Positions 24,900-34,704 of a stretch of 64,000 nt of DNA are shown here, in pieces; position 1 is the first letter of the stretch; each line of letters starts with the position of its first letter. Both the position numbers and the translations under genes were made by a program. The stretch covers positions 26,018 through 90,017 of the forward strand of contig NZ_BCRM01000013.1 of NCBI RefSeq assembly GCF_001552595.1. The letters run 5' to 3'. The notes below the pieces were generated by a model. That model had not been told where the DNA came from and did no database searches. It was given only the letters and a program-made list of their open reading frames with translations. This DNA is from Rhodococcus erythropolis NBRC 15567. Lineage in GTDB: Bacteria; Actinomycetota; Actinomycetes; Mycobacteriales; Mycobacteriaceae.

Positions 24900-25956
24900 G
24901 TTCTTCATGAGTATTGCAGCAGCTCAGGGCAATCTGGGTGACATCGAGATACGGCGAACAGCAGTCGACTACATGCGTGAACTGGGATTCAAACCCGTTG
25001 TCTTTTCCGGCAGTATGAGCGCGGAGTACGTCGATGCCTTCGATTGGGAGCCAACCGACGAGGTCATGGATTCGGGTATCAGCTTCTGGCGAGCGATTTT
25101 GTCCGATACGGTGCGCCGAAAGCGGGCAGTGATCGTGATGGCACCTGGGCCGGCGGTTCTGGGGGCTTCAGCAGCAAGCGTCGTCAAGCACTCGTTGTTG
25201 GTGACAGTCTTTGCGGTGCTTCGCATTTTCGGTACACGAGTCCTCGTTTTGGGACGGTCGATCGAGGTGCGAAGCTCGATGGCGGCAGTACCCGAGAAGA
25301 TCCTCGTCGGCGTAGCCGACGTCTACGCGGCACGTGACAAAAGGACGTGTGAGTACCTGCGAGGCAAGAGTCGGTTCTATCCCGATCTCGCGTTCCGGGC
25401 CGGCGTATCCGACGGAGCGAAGTCTGCAGGCCGAGAATCTGCGAGCCGAGAAATAGCCTTGCTTTCACTTCGGCATGACCGACCGGTGAACTACGCGGTT
25501 CTTCGGTCGATCCACAGTCAGGTCGAGGCAATCGGCTTGAATCTGGTGGCCTGCTGCCAAGTTGCCGAGGACGACAACCACAATCGTGAAGTTGCTGCAA
25601 CGCTGGGTATTCAGTACGTGGGATGGGACGATGACGTGACCCATCGGCAACAGGAGTCCGCTGTCCGCGCCCTGTACGAGCGCGCTGCCGTAACCATCAG
25701 TGACCGCCTCCATGTTTTGATCCTGAGCGCTCGAGGCGGATCGATACCGGTGATGGCGGGCAGCAGTTCGGTACCGAAGCTGAGGGATTCGCTGGAACCG
25801 GTACTCGCGCCGCAGGCCTCCTGGATGGACGATGCGACGGGTGGCAGCTTGAATCTCGGGCACGACGAATCTACCCGTATCTCTCGCGGAATGGATTCCG
25901 CTGCCGCGGAACTGGAGGATTTGAGATCGCGGATCAAGGGGGCAGTAATGCCGTGA
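24892..25956 (+). CDS. polysaccharide pyruvyl transferase family protein, locus A
   Basis: This 354-residue protein has AGGAGGG upstream of ATG 24892. The N-terminal [20 protein letters not shown] matches the GNxGDxxI opening of the family, and [20 protein letters not shown] near residue 270 is its characteristic SxRLHxxIxA motif. These enzymes transfer pyruvate from PEP to form acidic ketals on EPS sugars. Pyruvylation would add negative charge to the polymer already carrying glucuronate. Only locus A has one, so it is a predicted chemical difference between the two polymers. Confidence 0.85.
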   Translation: MRRFFMSIAAAQGNLGDIEIRRTAVDYMRELGFKPVVFSGSMSAEYVDAFDWEPTDEVMDSGISFWRAILSDTVRRKRAVIVMAPGPAVLGASAASVVKHSLLVTVFAVLRIFGTRVLVLGRSIEVRSSMAAVPEKILVGVADVYAARDKRTCEYLRGKSRFYPDLAFRAGVSDGAKSAGRESASREIALLSLRHDRPVNYAVLRSIHSQVEAIGLNLVACCQVAEDDNHNREVAATLGIQYVGWDDDVTHRQQESAVRALYERAAVTISDRLHVLILSARGGSIPVMAGSSSVPKLRDSLEPVLAPQASWMDDATGGSLNLGHDESTRISRGMDSAAAELEDLRSRIKGAVMP

Positions 25957-26056
25957 GGGTTTCTCAGTTCTGGTTGTGGGTTCGTTACTCCCACACAACA
26001 CAATTCGGCCGATGACTACTCGCAGACAAGTATCTGCTTCGAGGACGGAGTTTCAA

Positions 26057-27088
26057 GTGAAACGTGCACTGATTACCGGAATTACAGGCCAAGACGGTTC
26101 ATACCTGGCCGAGCTGTTGTTGAGCAAGGGATACGAGGTCCACGGACTTATTCGTAGGTCGTCCACGTTCAATACAGCTCGAATCGATCACATGTATGTG
26201 GATCCCCACACGCCGGATGCAAAACTGTTCCTTCACTACGGAGATCTCAGCGACGGGGCGCGTTTGGTCACTCTTCTCGCACAGATACGCCCGGACGAGG
26301 TCTACAACCTCGCAGCGCAGTCCCACGTGCGGGTGAGCTTCGACGAGCCAGAACATACCGGTGACACCACGGGAATCGGGTCGATCAGGTTGCTCGAAGC
26401 AGTCCGGATGGCTGGTCTCGAATGCAGGTTCTACCAGGCGTCCAGTTCCGAGATGTTCGGTGCGACACCGCCTCCGCAAGACGAGCAGACTCCCTTCTAC
26501 CCGCGATCGCCGTACGGTGCGGCGAAGGTGTACTCGTACTGGATCACCAAGAACTACCGCGAGGCGTACGGGATCTTTGCCGTGAACGGAATTCTGTTCA
26601 ACCACGAATCTCCCCGGCGAGGCGAAACATTCGTCACTCGCAAGATCACGCGAGCGGTGGCGCGGATCAAGGCCGGTCTGGAAAGCCATTTGTACATGGG
26701 CAATCTCGATGCAATCCGCGACTGGGGCTATGCGCCGGAGTACGTGGAGGGAATGTGGAGAATGCTTCAGGCCGACGAACCGGACGATTACGTGCTCGCG
26801 ACAGGCGGTAACTACTCGGTCAAGGATTTCCTGACGGTGGCCTTCGAGCACGCCGGCCTGAACTGGGAAGATCACGTGCGCTTCGACGAGCGCTATCTGC
26901 GGCCGACGGAAGTAGATGCGTTGATCGGAGATGCCGGTAAGGCGGAGCAGAAGCTCGGTTGGAAGGCGACTGTGCATACCCCGGAGCTGGCTCGAATCAT
27001 GGTCGATGCGGACATCGAGGCTCTGACGTGTGAGGGCAAGCCCTGGATCGACCGTCCGAATCTGGTGGATTGGGAGCACGCTCGATGA
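26057..27088 (+). CDS. gmd: GDP-mannose 4,6-dehydratase, locus A copy
   Basis: This 343-residue SDR enzyme makes GDP-4-keto-6-deoxymannose, the first step to GDP-L-fucose. GTG 26057 follows a GGAG ribosome site and aligns with ATG 41379 of the second copy. Motifs: [19 protein letters not shown] (NADP loop), [24 protein letters not shown] and [12 protein letters not shown] (Tyr-x3-Lys). By eye about 35 of 343 residues differ from the locus B copy. It is coupled to fcl by ATGA. GDP-mannose supply genes are not in the window. Confidence 0.95.
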   Translation: MKRALITGITGQDGSYLAELLLSKGYEVHGLIRRSSTFNTARIDHMYVDPHTPDAKLFLHYGDLSDGARLVTLLAQIRPDEVYNLAAQSHVRVSFDEPEHTGDTTGIGSIRLLEAVRMAGLECRFYQASSSEMFGATPPPQDEQTPFYPRSPYGAAKVYSYWITKNYREAYGIFAVNGILFNHESPRRGETFVTRKITRAVARIKAGLESHLYMGNLDAIRDWGYAPEYVEGMWRMLQADEPDDYVLATGGNYSVKDFLTVAFEHAGLNWEDHVRFDERYLRPTEVDALIGDAGKAEQKLGWKATVHTPELARIMVDADIEALTCEGKPWIDRPNLVDWEHAR

Positions 27089-28053
27089 CGGGGGAGTACA
27101 CGCAGAAGTCCCTCGATCGGAGCGACGCGGTATACGTTGCGGGCCATCGTGGACTCGTTGGTTCAGCGATTTGGCGTCGGTTGGAAGCCGACGGCTTCAA
27201 TCGCCTTGTCGGTCGCACGTCCGCCGAACTCGATCTTCGCGACCGCGGTGCCGTGTTCGAATTCTTCGCTGCTGAGAGGCCGAAGAACGTGGTCCTCGCG
27301 GCGGCCAGAGTGGGCGGGATACTGGCGAACAGCACACTGCCGGTGGACTTCATCTCCGACAACCTTCGCATCCAGGTGAACGTGATGGACGCGGCGGCCG
27401 AATTCGACGTAGATCGCCTTCTATTCCTCGGATCATCCTGCATCTACCCGAAATTCGCGCCTCAACCGATTCGCGAAGAGTATCTACTGACCGGTCATCT
27501 GGAACCGACGAACGATGCATATGCCATCGCAAAGATCGCGGGAATCCTGCAGGTACAGGCTGTTCGCAAGCAGTTCGGGCGACCGTGGATCTCCGCGATG
27601 CCGACGAACCTCTACGGCCCGGGTGATAACTTCTCTGCCAAGGGCTCTCATGTGCTGCCGGCCCTCATCAGGCGCTTCGACGACGCGCGCCGTGATGGAG
27701 CTGCGTCAGTCGTGAACTGGGGCAGCGGGACGCCGAGGCGCGAGTTTCTCCACGTCGACGACATGGCGGATGCCTGCCTTCATTTGCTCGACCACTATGA
27801 CGGAGCAGAACACGTCAATGTTGGTACGGGCGAGGACCAGAGTATCGCGGAGATTTCCGCGATCGTGGCGGACGAGATCGGGTTCGACGGCGAGATCGAA
27901 TGGGATCACTCGAAACCTGACGGGACGCCGCGGAAGTTGCTTGACATCGGGAAGCTTCGAGATTTGGGGTGGCAGCCCAGGATTGATCTTCGTGCGGGGA
28001 TCGCATCGACCGTGGAGTGGTATCGACAGAATGTCGATTCGATCAGGACATGA
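27085..28053 (+). CDS. fcl: GDP-L-fucose synthase, locus A copy
   Basis: This 322-residue SDR epimerase-reductase finishes GDP-L-fucose. Motifs: [19 protein letters not shown] (nucleotide loop), [41 protein letters not shown] (catalytic Tyr/Lys) and [20 protein letters not shown] 27085 overlaps the gmd stop. Same length as the locus B copy, with substitutions spread throughout. Gmd and Fcl are adjacent and coupled in both loci, which makes fucose a likely component of both polymers. Confidence 0.95.
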   Translation: MTGEYTQKSLDRSDAVYVAGHRGLVGSAIWRRLEADGFNRLVGRTSAELDLRDRGAVFEFFAAERPKNVVLAAARVGGILANSTLPVDFISDNLRIQVNVMDAAAEFDVDRLLFLGSSCIYPKFAPQPIREEYLLTGHLEPTNDAYAIAKIAGILQVQAVRKQFGRPWISAMPTNLYGPGDNFSAKGSHVLPALIRRFDDARRDGAASVVNWGSGTPRREFLHVDDMADACLHLLDHYDGAEHVNVGTGEDQSIAEISAIVADEIGFDGEIEWDHSKPDGTPRKLLDIGKLRDLGWQPRIDLRAGIASTVEWYRQNVDSIRT

Positions 28054-28105
28054 AGTACTACAGCATTATTCGACGTAAACCCGACTTCGACAGGCAGACA
28101 TCGTT

Positions 28106-29431
28106 ATGACTTCTCGTATTGCGGTATTCGGCACCGGCTACCTCGGGGCGACACATGCAGCTTGCATGGCCGAGTTGGGTCACGAGGTTCTCGGGGTGGA
28201 TGTTGATCCGAACAAGCTCGCTATGCTCGAAGCTGGGGAGGTTCCCTTCTACGAACCGGGCCTCGAGGAAGTGCTGCGCCGCAACATAGCCGCGGGACGT
28301 CTTCGATTCACGGCTTCCTACGAGGAGGCCGCAGAGTTCGCCGACATCCATTTCCTCGGCGTCGGTACGCCGCAGAAGAAGGGGGAGTTCGCGGCCGACA
28401 TGCGTTTTGTCGATTCGGTGATCGAGACGCTTGCACCCCTCTTGACCAGGCCGACCGTCATTTTCGGGAAATCAACTGTGCCAGTGGGTACAGCAGAGCG
28501 ATTGGGTTCGCGGGCACGGGAACTGGCCCCTGCCGGACAAGACGTCGAGGTGGCGTGGAACCCGGAATTTCTCCGGGAAGGCTACGCGGTGAAAGACACG
28601 CTTCACCCGGACCGGCTTGTGCTCGGGGTCGACCGTAATCGACCCGGACGTGCGGAATCGGTTGCGCGTGAAGTGTACGAGCAGCTCTTGAACGAAGGTA
28701 TTCCCTTCGTTGTGACCGACCTTGCGACTTCGGAGTTGGTCAAAGCGTCAGCCAATGCATTTCTGGCGACGAAGATCTCGTTTATCAATGCGATCTCGGA
28801 GGTGTGCGAGGCGTCGGGCGCGGATGTGACCGTTCTTGCCGATGCCATCGGCCACGACGAGAGAATTGGTAGACGATTCCTCAACGCCGGAATCGGTTTC
28901 GGTGGTGGCTGCCTACCTAAGGACATCCGTGCTTTCATGGCACGTGCGGGTGAGCTGGGAGCAGATCAAGCACTCACTTTCCTACGCGAAGTCGACAATA
29001 TCAACATGCGTCGTCGTACTCGGATGGTCGAACTGGCTCGAGAAGCGTGTGGTTCTCTACTCGGAGCCAATGTGGCGGTTCTCGGTGCAGCCTTCAAGCC
29101 TGACTCCGACGACGTGCGCGACTCACCTGCGCTGAACGTTGCCGGCCAGATTCAGCTCCAAGGCGCTGCCGTCAATGTCTATGACCCGAAGGCCATGGGA
29201 AACTCGAAGGCGTTGTTCCCCACCCTCACTTACACTTCGAGTGCACTTGACGCGTGTGCAGGGGCTGATGTCGTCTTGGTTCTGACCGAGTGGACCGAGT
29301 TTCGAAAGTTGTTGCCGTCGGATCTCGAAGCGGTCGTCCGCAAGAAGGTCATCATCGACGGACGTAACTGCCTGGAACCGACCACCTGGCGCGACGCAGG
29401 GTGGACCTATCGAGGTCTTGGAAGGCCGTAG
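28106..29431 (+). CDS. ugd: UDP-glucose 6-dehydrogenase, locus A copy
   Basis: This 441-residue UDP-glucose/GDP-mannose dehydrogenase oxidises UDP-glucose to UDP-glucuronate with two NAD+. An N-terminal Rossmann loop (AVFGTGYLGATHAACMAELGHEV) is followed by GKSTVPVGTAERL, PEFLREGYAV, GFGGGCLPKDIRAFM (catalytic Cys) and GAAFKPDSDDVRDSPAL. Length is normal. It lies 52 bp after fcl and before the Wzc-like kinase. In other bacteria Ugd is activated by BY-kinase phosphorylation, which the neighbour could provide. Confidence 0.95.
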   Translation: MTSRIAVFGTGYLGATHAACMAELGHEVLGVDVDPNKLAMLEAGEVPFYEPGLEEVLRRNIAAGRLRFTASYEEAAEFADIHFLGVGTPQKKGEFAADMRFVDSVIETLAPLLTRPTVIFGKSTVPVGTAERLGSRARELAPAGQDVEVAWNPEFLREGYAVKDTLHPDRLVLGVDRNRPGRAESVAREVYEQLLNEGIPFVVTDLATSELVKASANAFLATKISFINAISEVCEASGADVTVLADAIGHDERIGRRFLNAGIGFGGGCLPKDIRAFMARAGELGADQALTFLREVDNINMRRRTRMVELAREACGSLLGANVAVLGAAFKPDSDDVRDSPALNVAGQIQLQGAAVNVYDPKAMGNSKALFPTLTYTSSALDACAGADVVLVLTEWTEFRKLLPSDLEAVVRKKVIIDGRNCLEPTTWRDAGWTYRGLGRP

Positions 29432-30113
29432 ATCGGTGAAACCATCAGTGAGGGATGGTTATTGCACGGCGTCGAGGGGAGTGCCCGCGTGCCTGGGACG
29501 AAGGTCCGTCAGTAGATGAACTGTTCCGGTGTGGAAACTTCGATCGCCGCCCGTCGATTTCGGGGCGAGTGGTGTTTGCCCTGTTCGATTGGTGTGCACC
29601 GGCTTCCGGTGGCGGCGGGCGTTGTTGGATGTTCGCGGACTTTGGTCCTACGGCCGGCTGAGGGTGTGTGATCTTCGCGTGGTCAGCACATTCGGCTGGC
29701 GAAATCGAGGGGTTTCGATGCTGCGTTGCGGTGGTGAAAAGAACCACGACACAGTAGAGTTCAGCCTGGCTGCACGTTACGTCCGCTCTCTTCGATGTGC
29801 AGTGAACTTCAGGTGGCGGTGTCGGCCGATGAGGCTGACGAAGAGAACTGGACCCGATGTCCGTGTCGCAGGTTCGCCGCTGCGTCAACATGTAGTCGTG
29901 CCGTCAAGTGTGGACCACGAACTGAGATGCGTGAGATGCCACGAAGGTTTCTTGTCCCTGCCTGTTTCGGGATCGACCTCTCTGTGACGCAGGGACGCGC
30001 GATAAAAAGATTGGCTGCCTCGTTCAGCCTGGATTGAGTGCAGCGGCTCGACAAGCGGCTGTCGATTACTACTCGAATACGTACTACGTGCTCGAGCCGA
30101 AGGAGATTCGACG
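29432..30113. other. 682-bp spacer between ugd and kinase of locus A
   Basis: No convincing CDS; ORFs on both strands lack motifs or good ribosome sites. The equivalent spacer in locus B is only 130 bp, so this is either an insertion or material retained from an older gene. GAGCCGAAGGAGA near its end (about 30093-30105) is shared with the locus B kinase leader and includes the ribosome site. An internal kinase promoter is possible. Confidence 0.4.
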
Positions 30114-31559
30114 ATGGATGTACGGGACTACCTGAAGATCTTGCAGGCACGGTGGAAAATAGTCGTTGTCGTCACCGTGGTTGTGATCTTGGGCGCTTTG
30201 GGTGCCTCGTTGATTGCGACACCGGTCTACCAGGCTTCCACGCGCCTGTTCGTGTCGACTTCCACTGGAACGACTGTGAACGAGGCTTACCAAGGCAACC
30301 AGCTTTCACAGCAGTTGGTCACCTCCTACGCCAAGCTCCTCACTGGGGAGACGCTCGCGCAGCGAACAATCGATGCAGTGGGGTCAGATCGATTGGGTGG
30401 GCTGTCCGCGGCGGAGATCTCGTCGAAGGTGACCGCCACATCGGCGCCGGATACTGTACTTCTCGATTTGAGCGTGCAAGATGCGTCGCCTGAACTGGCA
30501 CGCGAAATCGCAAATGCGCTGTCGGACGAGTTTGTCGTGATGGTCAAAGATCTGGGTACGCCCGCGAATGGTGGCACAGCGCCGGCGCGCGTCGTTGTCG
30601 AGCAGCGAGCACAAACTCCCGCGGAACCGGTGTCGCCGAAGACTTCGCGGAACGTGGCGCTCGGTGCCGCGATCGGGCTTCTGCTGGGGATCGGATTGGC
30701 TGTCGTGCGTGATCGCCTGGACAACACCGTCAAAGAGCGCAAGGTGGTCGAAGACATCGCCGGCGCGGCGATGGTGGGAACAATTCCGTTCGACAAGGAA
30801 CGCGAAGTTCATCAAGCGATCAACTTCCACGAGGGCAACTCCGCAAGTGCCGAGGCGTACCGCGAACTGCGAACCAATCTGCAGTTCCTGGCCGTGGATC
30901 GTCCACCGAGTGTCATCGTCGTCACGAGTTCTCTTCCCTCCGAGGGAAAGACCACGACCGCGGTGAACATCGCACTCGTGCTGGCCGAGGCAGGCAAGAA
31001 GGTGTGTCTCGTCGAAGGTGACCTCCGTAAGCCTCGCGTTTCGAAGTACCTTGGACTTATCGGAAGCGTCGGTTTGAGCTCGGTCTTGGCTGGGCAAGCA
31101 GATCTCGACGACGTACTTCAAGTCACGAGCAACGCTGACCTGACGGTTCTTGCTTCAGGTCCGATTCCCCCGAACCCGAGCGAACTGCTGGGGACTGACA
31201 CTGCCCATGCAGTCTTTACCGATCTCCGCAGAAGGTTCGACTACGTCATCATCGACGCCTCGCCGTTGCTTCCGGTTACGGATGCTGCAGTGCTTTCAGC
31301 GCTGGCGGACGGTGCGCTCGTGATTGCTCGTCACGGCTCGACGAAGAGGGATCAGCTGAGCAGGGCGGTCGGCAATCTCCACAGTGTGGGCGCGACAATT
31401 CTCGGCACTGTCATCACGATGACCCCGCTGAACGGTCGTGGTGTCTACGAGTACAAGTACTACTACGATTCCGATCCGGTTGTCGCAGACGTGGCCGTGG
31501 GAGGTTCCGTGGACAGCAATCCAGTCGGCAAACGAAGGGTAACGTCGACAGTCAACTGA
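30114..31559 (+). CDS. Wzc-like chain-length regulator/BY tyrosine kinase, locus A
   Basis: This 481-residue fusion has a Wzz domain with two helices (about 16-36 and 180-196), then a cytoplasmic BY-kinase. Walker A is SSLPSEGKTTTAVN (about 270), Walker A' VCLVEGDLRKPR, and Walker B YVIIDASPLLPVTDAA (about 378). The C-terminus carries the Tyr cluster GVYEYKYYYDSDP, the usual autophosphorylation site. It would control polymer length and export by phosphorylation cycles. A terminator follows, so it closes locus A. Confidence 0.93.
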   Translation: MDVRDYLKILQARWKIVVVVTVVVILGALGASLIATPVYQASTRLFVSTSTGTTVNEAYQGNQLSQQLVTSYAKLLTGETLAQRTIDAVGSDRLGGLSAAEISSKVTATSAPDTVLLDLSVQDASPELAREIANALSDEFVVMVKDLGTPANGGTAPARVVVEQRAQTPAEPVSPKTSRNVALGAAIGLLLGIGLAVVRDRLDNTVKERKVVEDIAGAAMVGTIPFDKEREVHQAINFHEGNSASAEAYRELRTNLQFLAVDRPPSVIVVTSSLPSEGKTTTAVNIALVLAEAGKKVCLVEGDLRKPRVSKYLGLIGSVGLSSVLAGQADLDDVLQVTSNADLTVLASGPIPPNPSELLGTDTAHAVFTDLRRRFDYVIIDASPLLPVTDAAVLSALADGALVIARHGSTKRDQLSRAVGNLHSVGATILGTVITMTPLNGRGVYEYKYYYDSDPVVADVAVGGSVDSNPVGKRRVTSTVN

Positions 31560-31590
31560 TCTGGTCGTGCGTTAAATCCCGACGCCTCAC

Positions 31591-31619
31591 AGGGCCCTCG
31601 AGCAATGCTCGAGGGCCCT
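31591..31619. terminator. hairpin terminator closing locus A
   Basis: AGGGCCCTCGAGC (31591-31603), a 3-nt loop and the exact complement (31607-31619), followed by TCTGCG. The 13-bp GC-rich stem lies 32 bp after the kinase stop. It has no real T tract, as is common in actinobacteria. Confidence 0.75.
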
Positions 31620-31711
31620 TCTGCGTGTGGTGAACCGGACGCAATTCTCTAGTCGGGTCCTCTGAGTCTGCGACGCTGCGGTCTGACCTGTCCTACTTGA
31701 CCGGTGCCGCT

Positions 31712-32290
31712 ATGGCTTTCGATCTGGTTGCGCCTGACGAGCCCTTGTGAGCTTCCTGTTGGAGTCGTGTGACGAGTGTGGCGGACCGCAGGCGGACCAG
31801 CACGGTTCGGCGATTGGAGTTGCACAACGTCTAGATCTCGGTCTGGCATCCCGTGCTGGATTCAGGCAGTGGGTGCAGTAGCTGTTGGCGCAGCCAGAGT
31901 CGTGGACGGGGCCCGACATTGTCCCGGCAACCAGCTGGTGGATCGCTCGCGGCGGCCGGTATCTCGGTGCTATCCAGATGCGGCACAGCATGAACGAGAT
32001 CTTGGCCGATGTCGGTGGTCATATCGGCTATGGAGTCCGGCCGCCGGAACGCCGGCAAGGTATCGCGTCGACGGCTCTGCAGGAGATGCTCACGTGTGCC
32101 ACGCAACCGGTGGGCCTCGGTCGAGTCCTGATTGCCCGCAACGAGATGAACGTGGGTTCACGCAAGGCCATCGAGGTTTGCGGGTGTCTACTCCGAGCGT
32201 GCGCCCAGCTGATCAGTCGACCGCAACCTCGGCTGTTCGAGAGACACGCTCCGCTACTGGGCGCCAACGAGCATGTCGAGCGTCAGTTGA
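31712..32290 (+). pseudogene. decayed GNAT family N-acetyltransferase
   Basis: The remnants read as one GNAT gene only across frames. ATG 31712 gives MAFDLVAPDEPL and then stops. The sequence continues in another frame as VSFLLESCDECGG to FRQWVQ, followed by an amber codon at 31879-31881. It resumes with LLAQPESW, SWWIARGGRYLGAIQMRH, GGHIGYGVRPPERRQGIAS (acetyl-CoA loop) and NVGSRKAIEVCG. A third frame ends RDTLRYWAPT, the usual C-terminus. There are thus at least two frameshifts and one nonsense codon. It lies between the two EPS loci and may mark an old junction. Confidence 0.7.
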
Positions 32291-33180
32291 CCTATACGCG
32301 GCCGCGCACACTTGCCATGGCCGCGCACACTTGCCATGGACATAGCCGTCGGTAGCGGTCGCCCCGCTTTGTAGTCGAACGGCTGCACAATTCCCCCTTC
32401 TCGAATTGGATTGTGCTGCAAATCTTTCTGCACCGCATAGACGGTCAGTGGCAGTCCAGGCTCCTCCTTTCGCATGTCTAAATTCTCGGTGTCGCCCGAT
32501 CGTAGGTTCGCGCATTGCCGGCCAGTCGTAAGTAAACCGCGCAGAGGCCAAGTGCCGGACAATCGTCCAGGTCTGAGGCGACGCCGAACGCATCAAAGTA
32601 TAGTTTGCAGAGCGATTACCAACCGTGTGCTGGTTTCCGTCCAAACGTGGAGTCCAATTGATCAAGGCGATGAAAACTATAGGTACGCAATGGTAATGGT
32701 GATGAATGGTCTCACCTTCCTGATTGGAGGGTGAATAACTGACCTCAATGCTGGCGTTCGGAAGAAGTTCGGAAAGCGCTATTGCCACACTGTCCGGAAT
32801 GTGGCAAACTCCTCACTGGTACTGACCAGCTAGCCGAAAAATTGCCAAGACGTGAGTCCTGACAATATCGAGGCTGGCGACGTCAGCGGGCGATGAGAAA
32901 TCGCCGATCGTCCTGTGTTTGGGTCGTTAGTGGACTCTGCTTCAATCATGGGGTGTGAGCTGCGGCAATGCCGCAATAATCGACAGTTGGGCCGAGGCCT
33001 GACAATAGTCGCCGGGTTAACTGCAAGGCGCACGTAATGCGACCATTCGCACTGAACGCAGCAATGCGGAGCAGTTGCTTCGCTGTCGAAGTTTCGGGAT
33101 TCGGCAAGGCGGTCCGATGGACCTCGGCCGGCGAACAGCTTCAGGCCGAATTTTGTGCATGGGGAAAGGTTTCTGAACAC
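32291..33180. promoter_or_regulatory. 890-bp leader/promoter region before EPS locus B
   Basis: No supported CDS. It contains a perfect operator-like inverted repeat TTGCCACA-N10-TGTGGCAA (32782-32807) and a short hairpin GCGGC-AAT-GCCGC near 32963-32975. The region from ~32580 to 32830 is AT-rich and is the best place for the locus B promoter. The GGGGAAAGG ribosome site precedes ATG 33181. Confidence 0.45.
32302..32339. repeat. 19-bp perfect tandem duplication
   Basis: CCGCGCACACTTGCCATGG is present twice head to tail (32302-32320 and 32321-32339), just after the GNAT pseudogene. Confidence 0.9.
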
Positions 33181-34704
33181 ATGACGGTTCTCGAGATGGC
33201 CGCGCCCACGAAAGAACGGCCACAACAACACCGACGAGTAGCGCCGGAGAGGGCTGGTGGAGTTTCCGCACGCAGGAAATGGCAATCTGCGTATCTTCGT
33301 CGTCTGGCGATCACCGACACGATCATTGTTGCGGCAGTAGTGTTTCTGGCTCAATGGTGGCGATTCGGTAGCGACGCGGATGTCGTAGACGGTGAAGCAT
33401 TCGGCCATTTCAGCTACACCGCACTGTCTTTCGCCCTGATTATCGGCTGGTTCGCCGTATTGAGAGTATTTCGCACCAGATCTCCTCGCGTGATCGGAAG
33501 CGGCCCTGAAGAGTACCGATTGATCGCCGTCGGAACGCTCCGCCTGTTCGGACTGATTGCGATCGCCAGCCTTCTCCTTCACCTGGAGATCGCGCGCCTG
33601 TACCTCGCCGTGGCGTTTCCGATGGGATTGACCGCCTTGATCGCGAGTCGTTGGATCTGGCGACGGGTGATTGCTCGTGAGCGAGCCCGAGGTGAATTTC
33701 GAACTGCCGTACTCGTGGTCGGTGTGCGAGGGGCAGTTGTCGATCTTGCACGCAACCTCGAGCGAGACGATGCCCATGGATACCGAGTCGTCGGAGTCTG
33801 CGTACCTGGCTACGGAGGAGACGTGGGCGAAGTTGTCACAGTGAACGGTCGGGACATTCCGGTGCTCGGAGATGAGCACAGTGTCACGGACGCAATCGAA
33901 CAGGTCGGTGCCGACACGGTGGCAGTGACGGCGTCGGAGCGATTCGGACCGGAAAGGCTGCGCACGTTGGCCTGGGCTCTCGAGCGCGATCATGTGGACC
34001 TTGTTGTTGCACCAGGGATTCTGGATGTGTCCGGACCGAGGCTGTCGATGCGCCCGGTCGCAGGATTTCCGCTGATCCATGTCGAGCGTCCGCGCTATCA
34101 CGGCGCGCAGAAGTTCACGAAGACGACCTTCGACATCGTCTTCTCGACCGTGGTACTCGCCGTGATCAGTCCGGTGCTTCTGGCGGCTGCGATCGCAGTC
34201 AAGCTCACGAGCAAGGGGCCGGTTCTGTACAAGTCCGAGCGGATGGGGTTGGACGGGCAGCCGTTCCCCATGCTCAAGTTCCGCTCGATGGTCCAGAATG
34301 CGGATTCTCAAGTCACGGCGCTGATGAAGGAGAACGAAGGCGCCGGAGTGCTTTTCAAGATGCGAGATGATCCGCGTGTGACGACGGTCGGTCGCTTCAT
34401 GCGTCGGTACTCGATCGACGAGTTGCCCCAGTTCGTCAATGTTCTTCGGCGCGAGATGAGCGTCGTCGGACCGCGGCCACCGCTTCGGCGCGAGGTCGAG
34501 ATGTACGACGGTGCGGTCAGTCGCCGGCTACTGGTCAAGCCCGGTGTCACCGGTCTGTGGCAAGTCAGCGGACGTTCTGATCTGTCGTGGGAAGACACTG
34601 TCCGCCTTGATCTTTCCTACGTCGACAACTGGTCGATGATGGGTGACGTCATGATCGTCGCGAAGACGCTCAAGGCGGTGGTGGGAAGTGATGGCGCCTA
34701 CTGA
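33181..34704 (+). CDS. WbaP-type polyprenyl glycosylphosphotransferase, locus B
   Basis: This 507-residue paralog of the locus A initiator shares the same architecture: four helices, a Rossmann-like middle and the sugar transferase domain with KFRSMVQNAD, YSIDELPQFVNVL, SVVGPRPPLRREVE and GLWQVSGRSDLSW. ATG 33181 corresponds to GTG 18426 (both followed by ACGG and a CTCGA step). The C-terminal half is very similar to locus A and the N-terminal third less so. It likely loads the same first sugar. It overlaps the Wzy gene by 14 bp. Confidence 0.93.
   Translation: MTVLEMAAPTKERPQQHRRVAPERAGGVSARRKWQSAYLRRLAITDTIIVAAVVFLAQWWRFGSDADVVDGEAFGHFSYTALSFALIIGWFAVLRVFRTRSPRVIGSGPEEYRLIAVGTLRLFGLIAIASLLLHLEIARLYLAVAFPMGLTALIASRWIWRRVIARERARGEFRTAVLVVGVRGAVVDLARNLERDDAHGYRVVGVCVPGYGGDVGEVVTVNGRDIPVLGDEHSVTDAIEQVGADTVAVTASERFGPERLRTLAWALERDHVDLVVAPGILDVSGPRLSMRPVAGFPLIHVERPRYHGAQKFTKTTFDIVFSTVVLAVISPVLLAAAIAVKLTSKGPVLYKSERMGLDGQPFPMLKFRSMVQNADSQVTALMKENEGAGVLFKMRDDPRVTTVGRFMRRYSIDELPQFVNVLRREMSVVGPRPPLRREVEMYDGAVSRRLLVKPGVTGLWQVSGRSDLSWEDTVRLDLSYVDNWSMMGDVMIVAKTLKAVVGSDGAY

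Noticed and set aside
32213..32788. A 191-codon leftward frame in the inter-locus spacer
   Set aside because: It has no motif or ribosome site and runs across the tandem repeat and the end of the GNAT pseudogene.
32830..34311. A 493-codon leftward frame opposite the locus B initiator
   Set aside because: It is antisense to a clear WbaP-type enzyme and rich in Arg, His and Ser, as expected of a shadow frame.
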